Shown here: positions 25,901-36,800 of the stretch, piece after piece
Numbering within the stretch: the first letter of the stretch is position 1
How the letters are laid out: every line of letters begins with the position of its first letter
Source: Verrucomicrobium sp. BvORR034
GTDB taxonomy: Bacteria > Verrucomicrobiota > Verrucomicrobiia > Verrucomicrobiales > Verrucomicrobiaceae
Assembly (NCBI RefSeq): GCF_000739635.1
Contig: NZ_BATQ01000179.1
Location: 40,943-104,942 of the forward strand
DNA length: 64,000 nt
Reading direction: 5' to 3'
The notes under the pieces: model-generated
Seen by the model: the letters and a program-made list of their open reading frames with translations, nothing else
Told to the model about the DNA's origin: nothing
Databases searched by the model: none
Made by a program: the position numbers and the translations under genes

Positions 25901-28900
25901 ATTTCCCGTGCCCCACTGCGTCCCGTTGGCTACATAGGTCGCGTCATCATGACCGATCGTGAGTTTGGAGGATCCGCCGCCGCCATTGCGGATGATGCCG
26001 CCGCTGCCCATGAGCAGGCCGACATTTTGACTGGTGCCATTGAGTTCCAGGATACCGCCGGTGTTCACGGTCAGTCTGGCGATGGAGGCCCCCAGACGGC
26101 CAGCCCCGCTCATACGCAGGATGCCGGCGTTGACCGTGGTCGTCCCGGTGTAGTCGTTGCTCCCGTTGGACAGGATGAGGATGCCGTTGCCGGTCTTGGT
26201 AATATTTCCCTGCCCGGCATAGTGACCTTCATCTGCCGCGAGGGCTTCGCCAGTGATCTTGCCGCTGACATTGAGAGCCACGCCAGAGGTGAGGACATCA
26301 AACGTGCCGCCACCCGAAAGCAGGTTCACCGTGCGTGAGAGCTCCGCGTTCGAAGCGCCCGCATAGCGCAAGGTCCCATTGTTGAGGAAGAGCTGGTTGG
26401 CGGTGGAGCCAAGCTGGTCGTTTCCTGTCGCTTGCAAAGCACTCACCTGCAGGACACCAGCGCTGCCGCCGCCAGCCGCACCGTTGATGTAGGTGTGGCC
26501 CATGTAAGTGTTGGTGGCGGCCAGGATGAGCGTGCCGCTGCCCGTCTTGACCAGGGCGGTCGCACCGCCGTTGTTCTCGATCACCGACCCAATTGTCAGG
26601 GTGTTGGCAGTGTTGTTCTGATGGATGATCAGCTCACCCGATGCAGAACCCCTCAATGAACCGCCTGTGATGCTGAGGGCGTTGTTTCCCACAGCCGAGG
26701 TCACCAGGATGCCTCCGCTCTGCAGGGTGTTGGCGCCCGTGAGCGTAAGGGTCGTCGCGGCTGCGGTGTTGAAACGCAGGGAGTTGACGGAGACGTTGGA
26801 GATGGCCTCACTTGCCAGGACATCCACATTGGCCGCAGCACCGAAGGTGTTGACATAGCTGCCTGTGGCAAGGCCCACAATGGCTCCGTTGACCCCATTC
26901 GTGGAGTTCACGGCCCAGGTGTTGCCGCCATAGGTGAGATACCCGCCGAGGATGCCGTTGACATTCGTGGAGCTGGTGGTGGCCAGAACCGGATTGCCCG
27001 TGGTGGGCAGCACGAGGGCGGAGGTATCCTGGATGTCCAGCGTGGCTCCGGTGGCCCGGGTGATGGTGCCCAGCTGGAAGACCAATTGGGAGTTCCCGTG
27101 CTGGATGGAGGAATGCCCGGCCGTGAGGTTCAGGCCGCCAGTGATGCGGAGGATCGCACCGGCCGATTCGCCCACCGCACCGCCGTTGCGCCGCATGATG
27201 CCGCCCTGCAGGGTGATTCGCTTGTCATCGCTGCCCTTGGCATAGAACGCGAGGGAGGCACTGGAGTTCACATAGATCGTGTTCCCGTACACCACGCTGT
27301 CGAAGTAGCCCATGTCGGAGCTTCCGGAGAAGTTAAAAGTCCCCTGTTTGACGTAGGCATTGCCCAGGTTCCGGGAGTTGGCTCCGCCCTCCCAAGGCAG
27401 ATCGGACGAACCAATCTTCGTAACGCTGAACCCCTGCGCATCCATCACACCATCGAAGTCCCAGCGGACGTTGGTATTCAGGGTGGTGTGGCCTGTCAGG
27501 ACGAACTGGTTGATGACCAGACCGGAACCTCCGTTCTTCATGACGGCTCCCAAATAACCAACGCCCTGTCCCGACGCAGTGATGCGTTCATTGTTCAACG
27601 GGGAAGTTCCTCCCACGAAGGAAAGGTCAAGAGTCGCTCCGTTGCGCACATCCAACCCATTGGCCGTGGTAGTGCCCAGCCCGGCCGCATTGACGTGACC
27701 CAGTGCCAGAATGCCCTCCTCAACGATGATCTTCCCGTCATACGCGGCACTGTCCCCGCTAAGATAGAGACGGCCATCACCCTTCTTCGTGAAGGATCCA
27801 GTGCCCGTCAGCACCCCTGCAAAGGTGATGTTGTTGCCGTTGGTATCTACCACGGCCCCACCTGCGGCAATCGCGCCGAAGCGGCCGGAGTAGTCCAGCA
27901 CGATGCCCCGGCCATACTCCAGCGTGCCACCATTGAAGATGATGGAGCCCGCCCCGCCTGCGCCCAGTGCGCGGGTGTTCTCGATCGCCAGCACTCCCTG
28001 ATACAAGGTGGTGGTGCCGGTGTAGGTGTTGGCAGCGGTGAGCGTCAAGCGGCCAGCGCCGGCTTTGGTGAATCCCGTACCACTGCCGGTCAACACGGCG
28101 TTGATTGAAGCATCCGCATTGGTGGTGATCCAGCTGTCTGACTGCAAAGTGATGGCCCCCGGGCCATTGATCTGGTAGCTGCCACTGCCGACGGGTTCGA
28201 AGGTGATGTCCTGAACTGACACGCCGCCTGCAGCGACCTGGACCGTTCCTGCGGCTCCTGAAGCGGCGCCGAAGACGACACTGTCCCCGCTGGCAAACGT
28301 CTCGTTGCCAGTTCCGTTCCACCAGGATGCGGTGGTGTTGTCCCAGACCCCGCTGCCATCCTGAGCGCCAGTGGTCCCGGCATTCGTGTCCCAGCGCAGA
28401 GCTCCCGTCAGCACATCCTTTACCAGCGAGATGACTCCGAGATCCGACAGACGGGACAGGTCCCACTGCCAACCGGCAACCAGCGTGCCAAAGGAGGACA
28501 TGTCCACAGAACTGAACGCGACATTGCGATTGGACGCCGTGGTCACCGCCGTCCAGTCGAAGAGGCGGATGCTGTCGCCTAGAGCCCATGCCGTGTTACC
28601 AGTATGGTTGGTCAAGACGAGGGTGCCGCCGAGATCCACCATGGCGTCAGAGCCAAAGACGAGCGTATCGCTGGTGGAGCCACCGCCCGCACCATAAGTC
28701 CACACGTCCATCTCGATCGCGCCGAGATTCGTGAACGCTCCACTCACGAGCAAACTCTGGGCTCCAGTGGCGTCGAAGGTGCCGACGCTCAAGAAACCGC
28801 CTGCGGCGACGGTGGTGAGCGAGCCACTGCTGCCGATGCCCCCGTTGCCGGACAGACGGCCAGTGGCGGCCACCGTTACGTTCCCCGTTCCCGTGCGCGC

Positions 28901-30844
28901 CGTGCTGGTGGCGGCCGTGCCAGATCCGATCTGCAACACACCCGCTGTAACCGTCGTGGTGCCTGTGTAAGTCTGGACGCCCGTGAGGATCTGCCTGCCA
29001 GCACCGACTTTCTCAAAGCTCATCACGCCGCCCGTGCCGCTGTTGTCCCGGATGACGCCTGCATAACTCGCATCTGCCCCGCCATTCCCGGCTTTCAAAA
29101 CGGAGGTGGTGGAGGCCCGGCTGTTCTGGATGTTCCCGCCGGAGCCGGAGAGAGCACCAACGGTCTGTGTCGTGCCGTGAAGATCCAGAACACCGCCATT
29201 CACCGCAATGGCATTGGAGGTGCTGCCCAGCGTGCCGTTGAGAGTACCGTCAGAAAGTTGCACGGTGCCCGACGCCAGGGTCAGCCCACCAGAGAAGTTG
29301 TTGGTTCCGTTAACCAGATACAGAATGCCACCTCCGTTCGCAATGAAACCGCCTGTGCCCGTGACCTGACCCGTCAGCTTCATGTGGCGGTCCGTTCCGG
29401 GATTGATCCGGTTGTTGGCCACATTGTTGATGTGGACTGTGCCGCTCCAGGTGATGGTGGTCGCCGCGCCGCTTCCGGAAGAAGTCCACACACCTCCATT
29501 CATCTCCACCTGCTTGCCATTGCTGGCCACCTGCCAGGAGCTCAAGTTTCCAGCGCTGTTGACGATGAACCGATGGGCGGTGGAGCCGACGTTGCCATTT
29601 TGCACCGTGACATTGCCGGCGTTGATCACAATGTCCCCCACAGTGGATCCGTTGTTCGGTGACCAAGTGAGCTGGTTGGCTCCTACTTTCGTCAGCGTGT
29701 AGGTCCCACCAACGAAGTCAATGGCACCCACGATGTCGTAGCGATTCACGCCACCGATGGTCGTATCACCAGCAAGGGTGATCTTCTTCCAGATGGAACT
29801 GTTGGTTGCTCCGGCCCCTGAGTTCCACAACGCGGCCATGCCTGCCACACCTGATCCGCTGACGGTGATGTCATACTTGGTGCCCGTCCCCGTGTTGCTG
29901 TTTGTATCCAGCGTGGCTCCGTTGGCCACAATCACCGATGTGCTCGCGCCCAGCGCACTGGCTATCGCGCCGCTGGCGATTTTCAACACCCCGGCTTCCA
30001 CCGTGGTCGTTCCGGTATAGGTGGCCGCAGCCCCCAGAGTCAGTGTCCCGGCCCCTTTCTTTGTGAAGCCGCCATTGCCTGTCAGGGCTGTGGCAAAGGT
30101 GATGTTTCCCCCGTTCGTGTCCACGGCGGCGTCGCCGGTGAAGGGGTCGAACTGGTCGGAGAAATCCTCCGTGATCCCCGTGGCGTACCTGAGAGTACCG
30201 CCATTAAAGACAAGCCTGCTGGTGCCCACCCCGAGAGCCGCCGCGTTGCCAACCTCAAGCACACCCTCTGCGAGGACGATGTAGCCATCGAAGGTGTTGG
30301 CCTTGTTGAGATAGAGCGTGCCCGAGCCGGTCTTCAACAGACCGCCCCCGCCAATGGCGGATCCCGCCGATCCCGCGAGAACGGCATTCACCACGATGTC
30401 GCCGCCATCCGCATTCCACACCTGGTTTGCACCTGCCTTGTCCACCGTCACCGTGAGCCCGTCCAGGAACTGGAGCGCGAAGGTGCTGCTGTTGACCACG
30501 CTGTCTCCAGTGAGGAACAGATTGCCGGTGCCCCCGATGGAGGTGGCGGTGCCAGTCCCACTTTGAAGCAGGTCATAGGCAATGATGCTTCCGGTGACAT
30601 TCACGAGGTTGGCACCGCCCGTCTGGAAGTAGGCCTCAAATCCATCCATCCAGGCTCCTGGAGCGACCGCACCGGGATTGAATACCGACTGCCAGTAGGC
30701 ACCCGACCATTCCACGGCGGCCGGGGCTGGGTTCAACCCGGCGGCAGCGCCACCATCAAAGTATTGTCCCGGAGCATGACCCGGCAAACCGAGCAGCAGA
30801 GAGGCTCCAGCAAGGACAGGGAGGAGGGCGAAAACGGGCTTCAT
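19970..30844 (-). CDS. Giant PEP-CTERM protein with autotransporter-associated beta-strand repeats, 3624 aa
   Basis: 3624 aa. Signal peptide about residues 1-26 (MKPVFALLPVLAGASLLLGL). The mature N-terminus YFDGGAAAGLN..W...PGAVAPGAWMDG is clearly paralogous to that of the neighbouring 3967-aa protein. The body is made of scores of beta-strand repeats (for example ALTKAGAGRLVLTGNNTYSG), predicted to form long parallel beta-helices. It falls into three collinear segments, joined near residues 800-815 and 1850-1861 where a WDLSRLSDLGVISL-type segment end runs into a new start (TTGAQDGSGVWDNTTASWW). The only sorting signal is at the end: PEP at 3602-3604, a hydrophobic stretch and RRRRR. Cysteine is nearly absent. 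No catalytic motif and no autotransporter barrel. Last gene of the operon, 9 bases after the preceding stop. Probable exosortase-processed surface or matrix protein. Confidence 0.9.
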   Translation of the reverse strand: MKPVFALLPVLAGASLLLGLPGHAPGQYFDGGAAAGLNPAPAAVEWSGAYWQSVFNPGAVAPGAWMDGFEAYFQTGGANLVNVTGSIIAYDLLQSGTGTATSIGGTGNLFLTGDSVVNSSTFALQFLDGLTVTVDKAGANQVWNADGGDIVVNAVLAGSAGSAIGGGGLLKTGSGTLYLNKANTFDGYIVLAEGVLEVGNAAALGVGTSRLVFNGGTLRYATGITEDFSDQFDPFTGDAAVDTNGGNITFATALTGNGGFTKKGAGTLTLGAAATYTGTTTVEAGVLKIASGAIASALGASTSVIVANGATLDTNSNTGTGTKYDITVSGSGVAGMAALWNSGAGATNSSIWKKITLAGDTTIGGVNRYDIVGAIDFVGGTYTLTKVGANQLTWSPNNGSTVGDIVINAGNVTVQNGNVGSTAHRFIVNSAGNLSSWQVASNGKQVEMNGGVWTSSGSGAATTITWSGTVHINNVANNRINPGTDRHMKLTGQVTGTGGFIANGGGILYLVNGTNNFSGGLTLASGTVQLSDGTLNGTLGSTSNAIAVNGGVLDLHGTTQTVGALSGSGGNIQNSRASTTSVLKAGNGGADASYAGVIRDNSGTGGVMSFEKVGAGRQILTGVQTYTGTTTVTAGVLQIGSGTAATSTARTGTGNVTVAATGRLSGNGGIGSSGSLTTVAAGGFLSVGTFDATGAQSLLVSGAFTNLGAIEMDVWTYGAGGGSTSDTLVFGSDAMVDLGGTLVLTNHTGNTAWALGDSIRLFDWTAVTTASNRNVAFSSVDMSSFGTLVAGWQWDLSRLSDLGVISLVKDVLTGALRWDTNAGTTGAQDGSGVWDNTTASWWNGTGNETFASGDSVVFGAASGAAGTVQVAAGGVSVQDITFEPVGSGSYQINGPGAITLQSDSWITTNADASINAVLTGSGTGFTKAGAGRLTLTAANTYTGTTTLYQGVLAIENTRALGAGGAGSIIFNGGTLEYGRGIVLDYSGRFGAIAAGGAVVDTNGNNITFAGVLTGTGSFTKKGDGRLYLSGDSAAYDGKIIVEEGILALGHVNAAGLGTTTANGLDVRNGATLDLSFVGGTSPLNNERITASGQGVGYLGAVMKNGGSGLVINQFVLTGHTTLNTNVRWDFDGVMDAQGFSVTKIGSSDLPWEGGANSRNLGNAYVKQGTFNFSGSSDMGYFDSVVYGNTIYVNSSASLAFYAKGSDDKRITLQGGIMRRNGGAVGESAGAILRITGGLNLTAGHSSIQHGNSQLVFQLGTITRATGATLDIQDTSALVLPTTGNPVLATTSSTNVNGILGGYLTYGGNTWAVNSTNGVNGAIVGLATGSYVNTFGAAANVDVLASEAISNVSVNSLRFNTAAATTLTLTGANTLQSGGILVTSAVGNNALSITGGSLRGSASGELIIHQNNTANTLTIGSVIENNGGATALVKTGSGTLILAATNTYMGHTYINGAAGGGSAGVLQVSALQATGNDQLGSTANQLFLNNGTLRYAGASNAELSRTVNLLSGGGTFDVLTSGVALNVSGKITGEALAADEGHYAGQGNITKTGNGILILSNGSNDYTGTTTVNAGILRMSGAGRLGASIARLTVNTGGILELNGTSQNVGLLMGSGGIIRNGGGGSSKLTIGHDDATYVANGTQWGTGNGYAGIIEDGNGGGTTSLAKTGVGYQILSGSSTYTGTTEVLAGTLQVGAGTAAGSLATARTGSGLHTVSSAATLAGNGVIGGDTIIQTGGLLSVGNFGQTAAQILTFNGGLSSQGTISMDVWSVSSVDQIKFAGTSPVELGGKLILNNGNAALQWQVNESLRLIDWGVVSVVDRDLDSLLLDLASLGLTNSAGTYWDTSRLKVNGTIVVLANAITLDSDTATTGAQDGSGTWTTGPDMHWWNGSSNTSFVSDGTQNVIFGSAAGAAGTVTINATGGILVNNITFNDAGSGYYTIAGTGADGTLTVTNNAWITTNHAYVDSLGTTISAVMAGSGAWTKSGVGRLILSGANTFTGAVTVAQGVLDIRNATALGTTAGNTTVLAGATLEVRGGITVAENLVLNGSGHRIGVDALGAIRNQAGNNTFSGSISLASTSQVTSRDGVLTLSGVVSGVGGLVVTGEGPGSVVVLQGSGANTYTGGTTINSGILRLNKNQYVNAIAANTQVNIGDGQGGSQDILRLAQHDQIADAGTVLNFRGTASQAGTFQLFGFNETVGSIRSINGEGIIENGNNGTSTLTVNNATNDVFSGILRNNGGILALTKINSGILTLTGASSYSGATTVRAGVLELAGSGSIGATGQIVITTGGTLRLTNSASSNSSNRINDGAAVSLTGARLEFSHDGGTVSYSETAGDLVLESGASTVATSRAADGQSSTLRFASLSRNNSATVDFSGAGLGLDDGRNQVVFDTPPSGLDHGMIGAWVTVGNEFAKYGSRGVTAMTADDYTIGTADSTWTYVQNIKQTGGFTLGADRVINSLNLAQQSAATVNLGGHTLRIESGGLLVSGDFDSEIGGGTLTAGTSADSRGELVIHQNSAGRTLNVTASIADNGTGQVALTKSGAGTLVLSAANTFTGGLTVNSGTVRLNHADALADGNRLAVEAGTLDLNGHSISVSQLSSAATATAGVITNNGATPTVITVGADGQSSAFYGVIQNGTGAVALTKAGTGSLTLGGNSTYTGVTHVEGGKLIVASTGALGNTAAGSNTIVSAGATIEFAAEGVYNEFISIAGEGVNRQGALTLANVAALRGGADQVRVMNLVLTGDATINNSSKRLDLDGTLQGNGFALTKIGSAQVTYEGGQTTNLGDVFVKQGDFTFGGGAGALGDSTKTVYVNSGATFRFYNVSSPSKNITLRGGSWIRDGSGNQTTPNVFRVTNGLKLEAGASAISHQNTNQVIHLETIQRSTGATLNITNSSAAPITTDSLNSNGIIGGYLTWGGNTWAVSGESGSDITIGGLATGSYQVNNFSSASNNVDVTSSQSPAAGFTVNTLRFNAAATVTLTLQGTNTVSSGGILITSAVAGNVSKITGGTLVGSAGAGGELIIHQNNTGSAFTIESVIANNGLSNTALTKAGAGRLVLTGNNTYSGGTYITGSTGGGTRGVLAVSKISDTGDSNLGQSSGGSNGLYFNNGTLEYNGSSNATTGRNVELLSGGGEINVTNGAVSLTLSGAITNPVTDAEGGFYASEHALTKSGSGTLVFSGSGANTYTGDTTINGGVLLLMKTVGVNAISGGITVNSNGILRLGASHQIQDTSVVTLAGSGRWDLNGESETVGGLAGALGTVGNDGGAPSTLTVKVADGQTATYGGSIEDGASGIGGLSLVKEGTGTQVLTGTNTLSGTTTVSQGTLEVGTGGSLMYSNVEIAEEGRLHVSSESDTEFNGEITGEGSMVKSGAGTTTLWNTVTLAGGVSVTQGAVFFNNLTGYLDGLDDNPVVQATGGRIGGYGTVNANVVVKESGVINAGDNDVSKFGLLTIEGSLDLKRGAVSGSPRAIFEMSASGGIFNDGNFALDPSIYENLGGYLAGLDFENGFGGMSLFNYNIGAHDQILLYGDLTLEAGAIIVVDNSDGYTFQEGDMLDLMNWATLHNNGWDVNADLVLPTLAEGLHWDRSLFLSEGVLVVVAPEPGRALLLFAGLVLMMARRRRR

Positions 30845-30853
30845 GATACAAAC

Positions 30854-33800
30854 TCAGACGGAAATTTTGACGCGGGCGGAACGGCGGCGACGGAAGATGA
30901 CGGACCCCAGCGCCAGGAACAGCAGGCAGAAGCGACCGGGTTCAGGAGCCGACACAAACACTACCCCGTGCTCGCCGAACAGGCTGGTGTCCCAGCGCAT
31001 GTTGGCATCGGAGAGCGTGGGCAGGAGAAGGTCCCAGTCCGTGCTCCACACACGGTCCGAACCGGAGGCGACGAGGTTCAATGTGCCCCAGTCGATGAGG
31101 TTGAAGACGTCTCCAATCTGGAACTCGTAACCGTTGAGGTTCTCGAACAGGATCTGGGCTCCAGCCTCCAGCGTCAGCTCGCCGTTCACGATCAGCTGAC
31201 CGTGATTGCCTGCGGCATTGACGTCATAGGACGTGGAGATCAGATTCTCGTTTCCGGCCAGGCTGAAGTAGCCGGCGGTGTTGGCCCCATGGGTGTTGAT
31301 CCAGGTGGCCAGACCCGCGTCGTGGTAGGTTGCACCATAAGAGGTTGTCCCCAGCACCACGCGAGGCATCGCAGAGGCCTCGGGACGCGTCAGTACCAAG
31401 TTGCCATCGATGGTCAGGGTGCCCAGCCCTTCACTGAAGCCACTGTGATCCCTCTGACTGATCTGACCGGAGCCTTTGACCACCACGTTACCTGTGATCG
31501 TGCCGTATCCACCGAGGGTGCCCCCCGTGACATTGACGACCGGAGCCGACACCGCGAAGGAATTCACGACCAGATGGCCGGCTTGCACATTCACCGCACT
31601 TGCGCTGAAGGAAGCACCGGAAAGGGTGGTGGTGCCGGAACCTGCCTGGGTGAAGGTGCCTTCACCGGAGACGTCCTGCATCACCTCGATGTCCGCAATC
31701 GTCTTGACCACGAGTTCTGCATTTTCGGCGATGCTGATGTTCCCGTTGCCCAACCCGGCCGAAGTCTGACCATCGCCCACCTGGAGGATGCCTTCGTTCA
31801 CGTCCAGACCACCGACTGTGGACAGACCCCGGACCAACACCTGGGTGCCGGCCCCCTCCTTGATGAACTTCAGCATCGAGCCGCTCTCTGAAATCGAGCC
31901 CGCATAGGAGTAGGTCTTGCCATTCGCCACGTTCACCGTGAGCGAGGCATCCATGCCGGAGCCATCCTCGATGAGCGTTCCCGTAGCGGTGCCGACCAGG
32001 CCGCCAATGGTTTCAGACTGCCCGTTCAGGCGGAAGACGCTCGTGCCGTTGAGCGTGATCACGGAGGTGTCCTTGATCTGATGGGAGGCCTTCAACATCA
32101 GGATGCTGTTGTTGTTGAGGATGACGTTCCCGTTGATGGCATGAACCGGACTCCCTTCCGTGGAAGTGGTCTTGTTCAGATGCAGCGCTCCGGCGTTGAT
32201 GGTGGTGTCACCGGTGTAGGTGTTGGCCTGGGTGCCGCCCAGCACCAGGGTGCCTTCACCGCTCTTCACAAGATTGCCCTGCCCTGCGTAGAAACCTTCG
32301 TCTTCGTTCAGGGCTTCGCCCGAAACCACGCCGTTCAACTCCAGAGATGCCCCTGCCGCGGTGATGCGGAACTCCCCGCCGCCGGAGAGCAATTGCACGG
32401 CCCGGGTCGTTGTCGCCGTGGTGCCGCCGGTGTACTCTAGAAGACCGTTGTTCAGATAGAGGCCATTGCTGCCCCCGGTGGAGTTGCCCAGATTGCTGTC
32501 TCCGGTGTCGGAGATCTTCGACACGGAAATCACACCCCGGGAGCCGCCACCGGCCTGACCATGGATGTAGGTGCCACCCGTATAGGTGTTGTTTCCTGTC
32601 AGGATCAGCGAGCCTGTACCGGATTTCGTCAGCGCCGTGGCGCCGCCGTTGTTGGCGATGATGGATTCAATCGTCAACGCGGCCGAGGCATTCTGGATGA
32701 TGACCAAATCCTTGCCCGCGGCCCCCACCAGCGTCCCGCCAGTGATTTTGGTCGCGCCAGCTCCAGTCACCAGCAGACCGCCCGTGTTGAGCGTCAGCGT
32801 ATTGCCCGTGCCAATCGTGACCGTGGCGGCGGCGGTGAGGCGCAGCGAGTTGATCGTCTGAGTGCCCACCCCCGATGCGCTGGCACCGAGACTGACGTTC
32901 TCCTCCGCCGCCCAGTTGGTGGCGGTGGTGCTGGTTTCATAGGTGCTAAGTCCCGTGATGTTGGTGACAGACCCGTTGGTCGAGCCAACTGCCCAGGTGT
33001 TGCCGCCGTAGGTGGCATAGCCCCCCAGGATGCCGTTCACATTCACGGAGGTGGTGGTGGCGAGCGCGCTGGAAGTGGAGACCACGTTCAGGGTCGCTCC
33101 CACTGAACGGTTCACTCCGTTTAACGCGAACACCAAGGCCGAATTGCTGGAGCGGAGTTCGGAGTTGCCGGCCTCGAGATAAAGTCCACCCGCGATGTCG
33201 AAGGTGTTTCCGTTCACCGAGCCAGCGCTGGAACCGTTGCGGTTGATGGAGCCGCCACGCAGGACCACTCCTTTGGAGTCAGATGTCTTGTCCCAGAAGT
33301 TCAAGCCCGTATTGGTGAGCACATAGATGAAGTTGTGCCCAGACGCATCATTGAAATAACCCATGTCCGCCGACCCGGCGAACTGGATGCTGGATTGCTT
33401 CGCGTACAGGTTCCCCAGGTTGGCCATGGTGCCGTCGAAGGTGAGACCGCTGGTCCCGATCTTCGTGATGCTGTGACCTCGGGCATCAGATCCGCCAGTC
33501 TCCACGTCGAAGCGTCCACCGCTGGAGTTCAACGTCACATCCCCATCAAGGAACAGGTAGCCGAAGCCGTAGTTCCACTCCTCTGCGGAGTTCTTTGTGA
33601 TAACACCCAGACCGTCCACCCCGTGGCCCGAGATGGTGATGTACTCGGCGTAGGCAGCCCCCAGACGCGGCATGTCGGAGACGTCCAACGTTGCTCCGTC
33701 ATGGACGATGGTCCCGTTCCCCGCGTTGCCCAATGCCCCCAGAGCGTTGGCATTGCCGATTCTCAGGATGCCCTGCTCCACAATGGTCTGGCCGGTGTAG

Positions 33801-36800
33801 GTATTGTTCCCGCCCAGGGTCATGGTGCCGGTCCCGGTCTTGGTCACGGTGACGGCACCACGCAGGCTGCCGTAGAAATTGCTGCTGGCATTCCCCTCCC
33901 CGATGGTCAGGCTCGCCGCCGCCCCGAGGTTCTCCACCACCCCGGTCGTTGCATTCGCATCGCTGCCAAGCCTGCCCAGCACGAGGTTTTGACCGTTGAA
34001 GTCAAATCGCCCGGCGTTGACCAGGAGGTCGTTGCCCGCAGCGAGCGCAGCCCCTGTCGCCAGCGTGACTTTGCCTTCATGCACGGCAAGGCCGCCGGTG
34101 AAGGTGTTCTGGCCGGAGAGCACGAGATTGCCCTCACCGGACTTGGTCACCCCCACTGCCTGCGTGCCGTTGTCGGTGATGTTCGCTGAAATCTCCAGTG
34201 TGAAAGCCTGGCTGGAGTTTTGATAGATGATCAGCTCCCCACCCTGCTGGGTTCCGGTACCGGCCGTGAGTGAGCCGTTGGCGATGGCCGAGTTGTAGTC
34301 GCCGCTCACGATGATGCCGCCCGACTCCACCCGCAGCGCGTGACCGCCGAGGTTCAAGGTTTGACCCGCCCCTGACTGCGCCACATTCAACGAGTTGATG
34401 TTGCGGTCTGCCGTGAGCGTCTGGCTGGCGGTCGTCTTGACGTTCTTGTCAAAGGTCCAGCCCGACTCCCCGCCGGTGTGGTAGTCTCCGTCATCGAAGG
34501 AGACCACCCCGTTGTCGCCATACTTGGCAAAGTTGTCACCGACGGTCATCCAGGCAGCCAGCATGCCGTGATCCAGCATGTCCTCGGAGAAGTTGCCGAC
34601 AAAGATCTGATTGCGGTTGTCCACCCCGAGGCCCGTGCCAGAGAACTCCAGCAGACCACCATCGAGGCGCTGCAGGGAGGACAACATGAGGGTGGAGGTC
34701 CGGCCGGAAACCGCCTGGGACGAGGAAATCACGTTTGAGCCGGCGGTGATCTGGACGGTGCCCACTGTCTCAGAGTAGTTCCCGGCCCCATCGTGATTGA
34801 AGTCCAGGGTGCCGCCGGACATAAGCACGGTGGCGGCGTCATTGAGGCGGTCGCCCTGGGCGGCACCGCTGGCATTGGTCAACCGCAGGACGGAGCCCTC
34901 TGCCACGGTGATCCCGCTGGTGCCTGAGATGCGGCCGCCGGAACCAGCCAGCTCCAGCACGCCCCCGCGGACGACGGTGGTGCTGTTGTAGCTGTTGTCC
35001 CCGGTCAGGGTGAGTTTTCCCGAACCGCCCTTCACAAAGGCCAGCCAGCCCTGGCTGCCGTTGCGCATGATGCCGCTGAAGACGTGATCCGTCGTGTGGT
35101 TGACCGTCAGGGTGCTGAGGCTTCCTGCCGTGCCGCTGCCGTTCTCGATGATGCCGGCTCCCCCGGTGCTTTCAATGGCCCCAACGGTCTCGGAAAGGCC
35201 CATCAACTGGAACACACCTGCACTGGAACCCGTACCTGCGAACGAGAGGACCGTGCCAGAGTCCGCGATCTGGTTGGACTGCGCGAGGCGCAGCACCGCA
35301 CGGGAGCCGCCGGTCCCGATCTGAATACGGCTGTTGGCCGCGATGGCATTGACCCCCGCGTTCTTACCAAGGCGCAATTCACCCGACTTCACGGTAACTC
35401 CACCGGTGAAGGTGTTGGCGGAGCCCCCGGTCAGTTGCACGATGGACGTGGTGTCCTCACCCGTGATGATCAAGGCTCCCGCGCCGCTGATGACGCCGGA
35501 GAGGGTCAACGTGCCGGCCCGCGAGGTCACCTGGGAGTTCGAGGCCAGGCTGATGGTGCCGGAGAAGGTGTTGTTTCCTGAGTTGTTGCGCAGCACTCCG
35601 ATGGGATCCACGCCGATGCTGTAGCCGTTCCCGTTCAGCACGAGGTTTTCCGCCACGGTGATGCCGCCGCGAACCTCCAGGGTGGCCCCTCCGGTGACCT
35701 GGGTGTTGCCCGCGGTCGTGCCCAGAGCCTGGGCGTTCCGGATGTCGAGCACGCCTTGCAGGACAGACAGGTTGCCGGTGAAGGTGTTGGCCCCTGAGAG
35801 GATCAAGCGCCCGGAGCCAGCCTTGGACCAGTTCGTGCCCGCGATGACAGCGCTGATGGTGGAGCCGAAGTCCGCCTCATACGCGTGATCTGTCTTCACC
35901 CAGCTTCCTGCAGCAAGATTCAACACACCAGGAGCCCCTGCGGCACCGGAGATTTCATAGTACTTGGCTGCGCCCGTGCCCGTCCCTGACTTGAAGGTGA
36001 TGTCCCGCACGGTGATGCCGCCGGGGTTGTTGATCTGCACGTTGGCCCCGTTGCCGGTTCCCGTGCCGAAGATGACGTTCTCATTGCCATTGGAGGCAAA
36101 GGTCACATTGGAGCCGCCGCTCACCCAGTGATTGTCCGCGGTCCACGTCCCCGCTCCGTCCTGGGCTCCTGCAGTTGATGTATTTGCATCCCAGATCAGG
36201 TCGTTGGAGCGCACCACGATGGTGCCATCCACGCCCAGACGGCTGAGATCCCAGTAAGTGTTCGCCCCATCAGCGAGACCGAGGAGGGCCATGTCCAGCG
36301 AGAGATAATCAAGATGGCGGTTCTCCATCCAGATGCCCCCCCAGTCGATCAAAGTGAGAGCTTCCTCCACCTGCCAACCGTAGGAGGCCATCGCACCACC
36401 GTTGTTGAGCACCAGGCTGCCGCCCAGATTCACCTCCGCATTGCCCAGGAACTTGATCTGGTCCACCGAGGTCGCGCCCCAGACGTCCAAAGCAATGGTG
36501 CCCTGATTGGTAAGTCCCGCGTTGAACGTGAGCGACTGAGCACCAGTTTGCCCGAAGGTGCCCACGCTGATCAATCCACCGGCATTGACGACAGTATGGC
36601 CACCGATGATGCCGTTGCCAGACAGCGTGCCACCGCTCGATACCGTATGCAGGCCGCTTCCGGTGCGCGCCGTAGAGGTCGCGGCCGTGCCCGCGCCGAT
36701 CTGCAGAATGCCCTGCTGGATCTGGGTGGTGCCCGTGTAAGTGCTGGCCCCGGTCAGGATCTGGAGGCCCGTGCCCACTTTGACCAAGGCCACCGTGCCC

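Noticed and set aside
20367..30566. Many plus-strand open frames of 80-520 codons opposite the giant genes
   Set aside because: They arise from biased third positions of the Gly/Ala/Thr-rich repeats on the minus strand; the minus-strand frame is continuous and ends in a PEP-CTERM signal.
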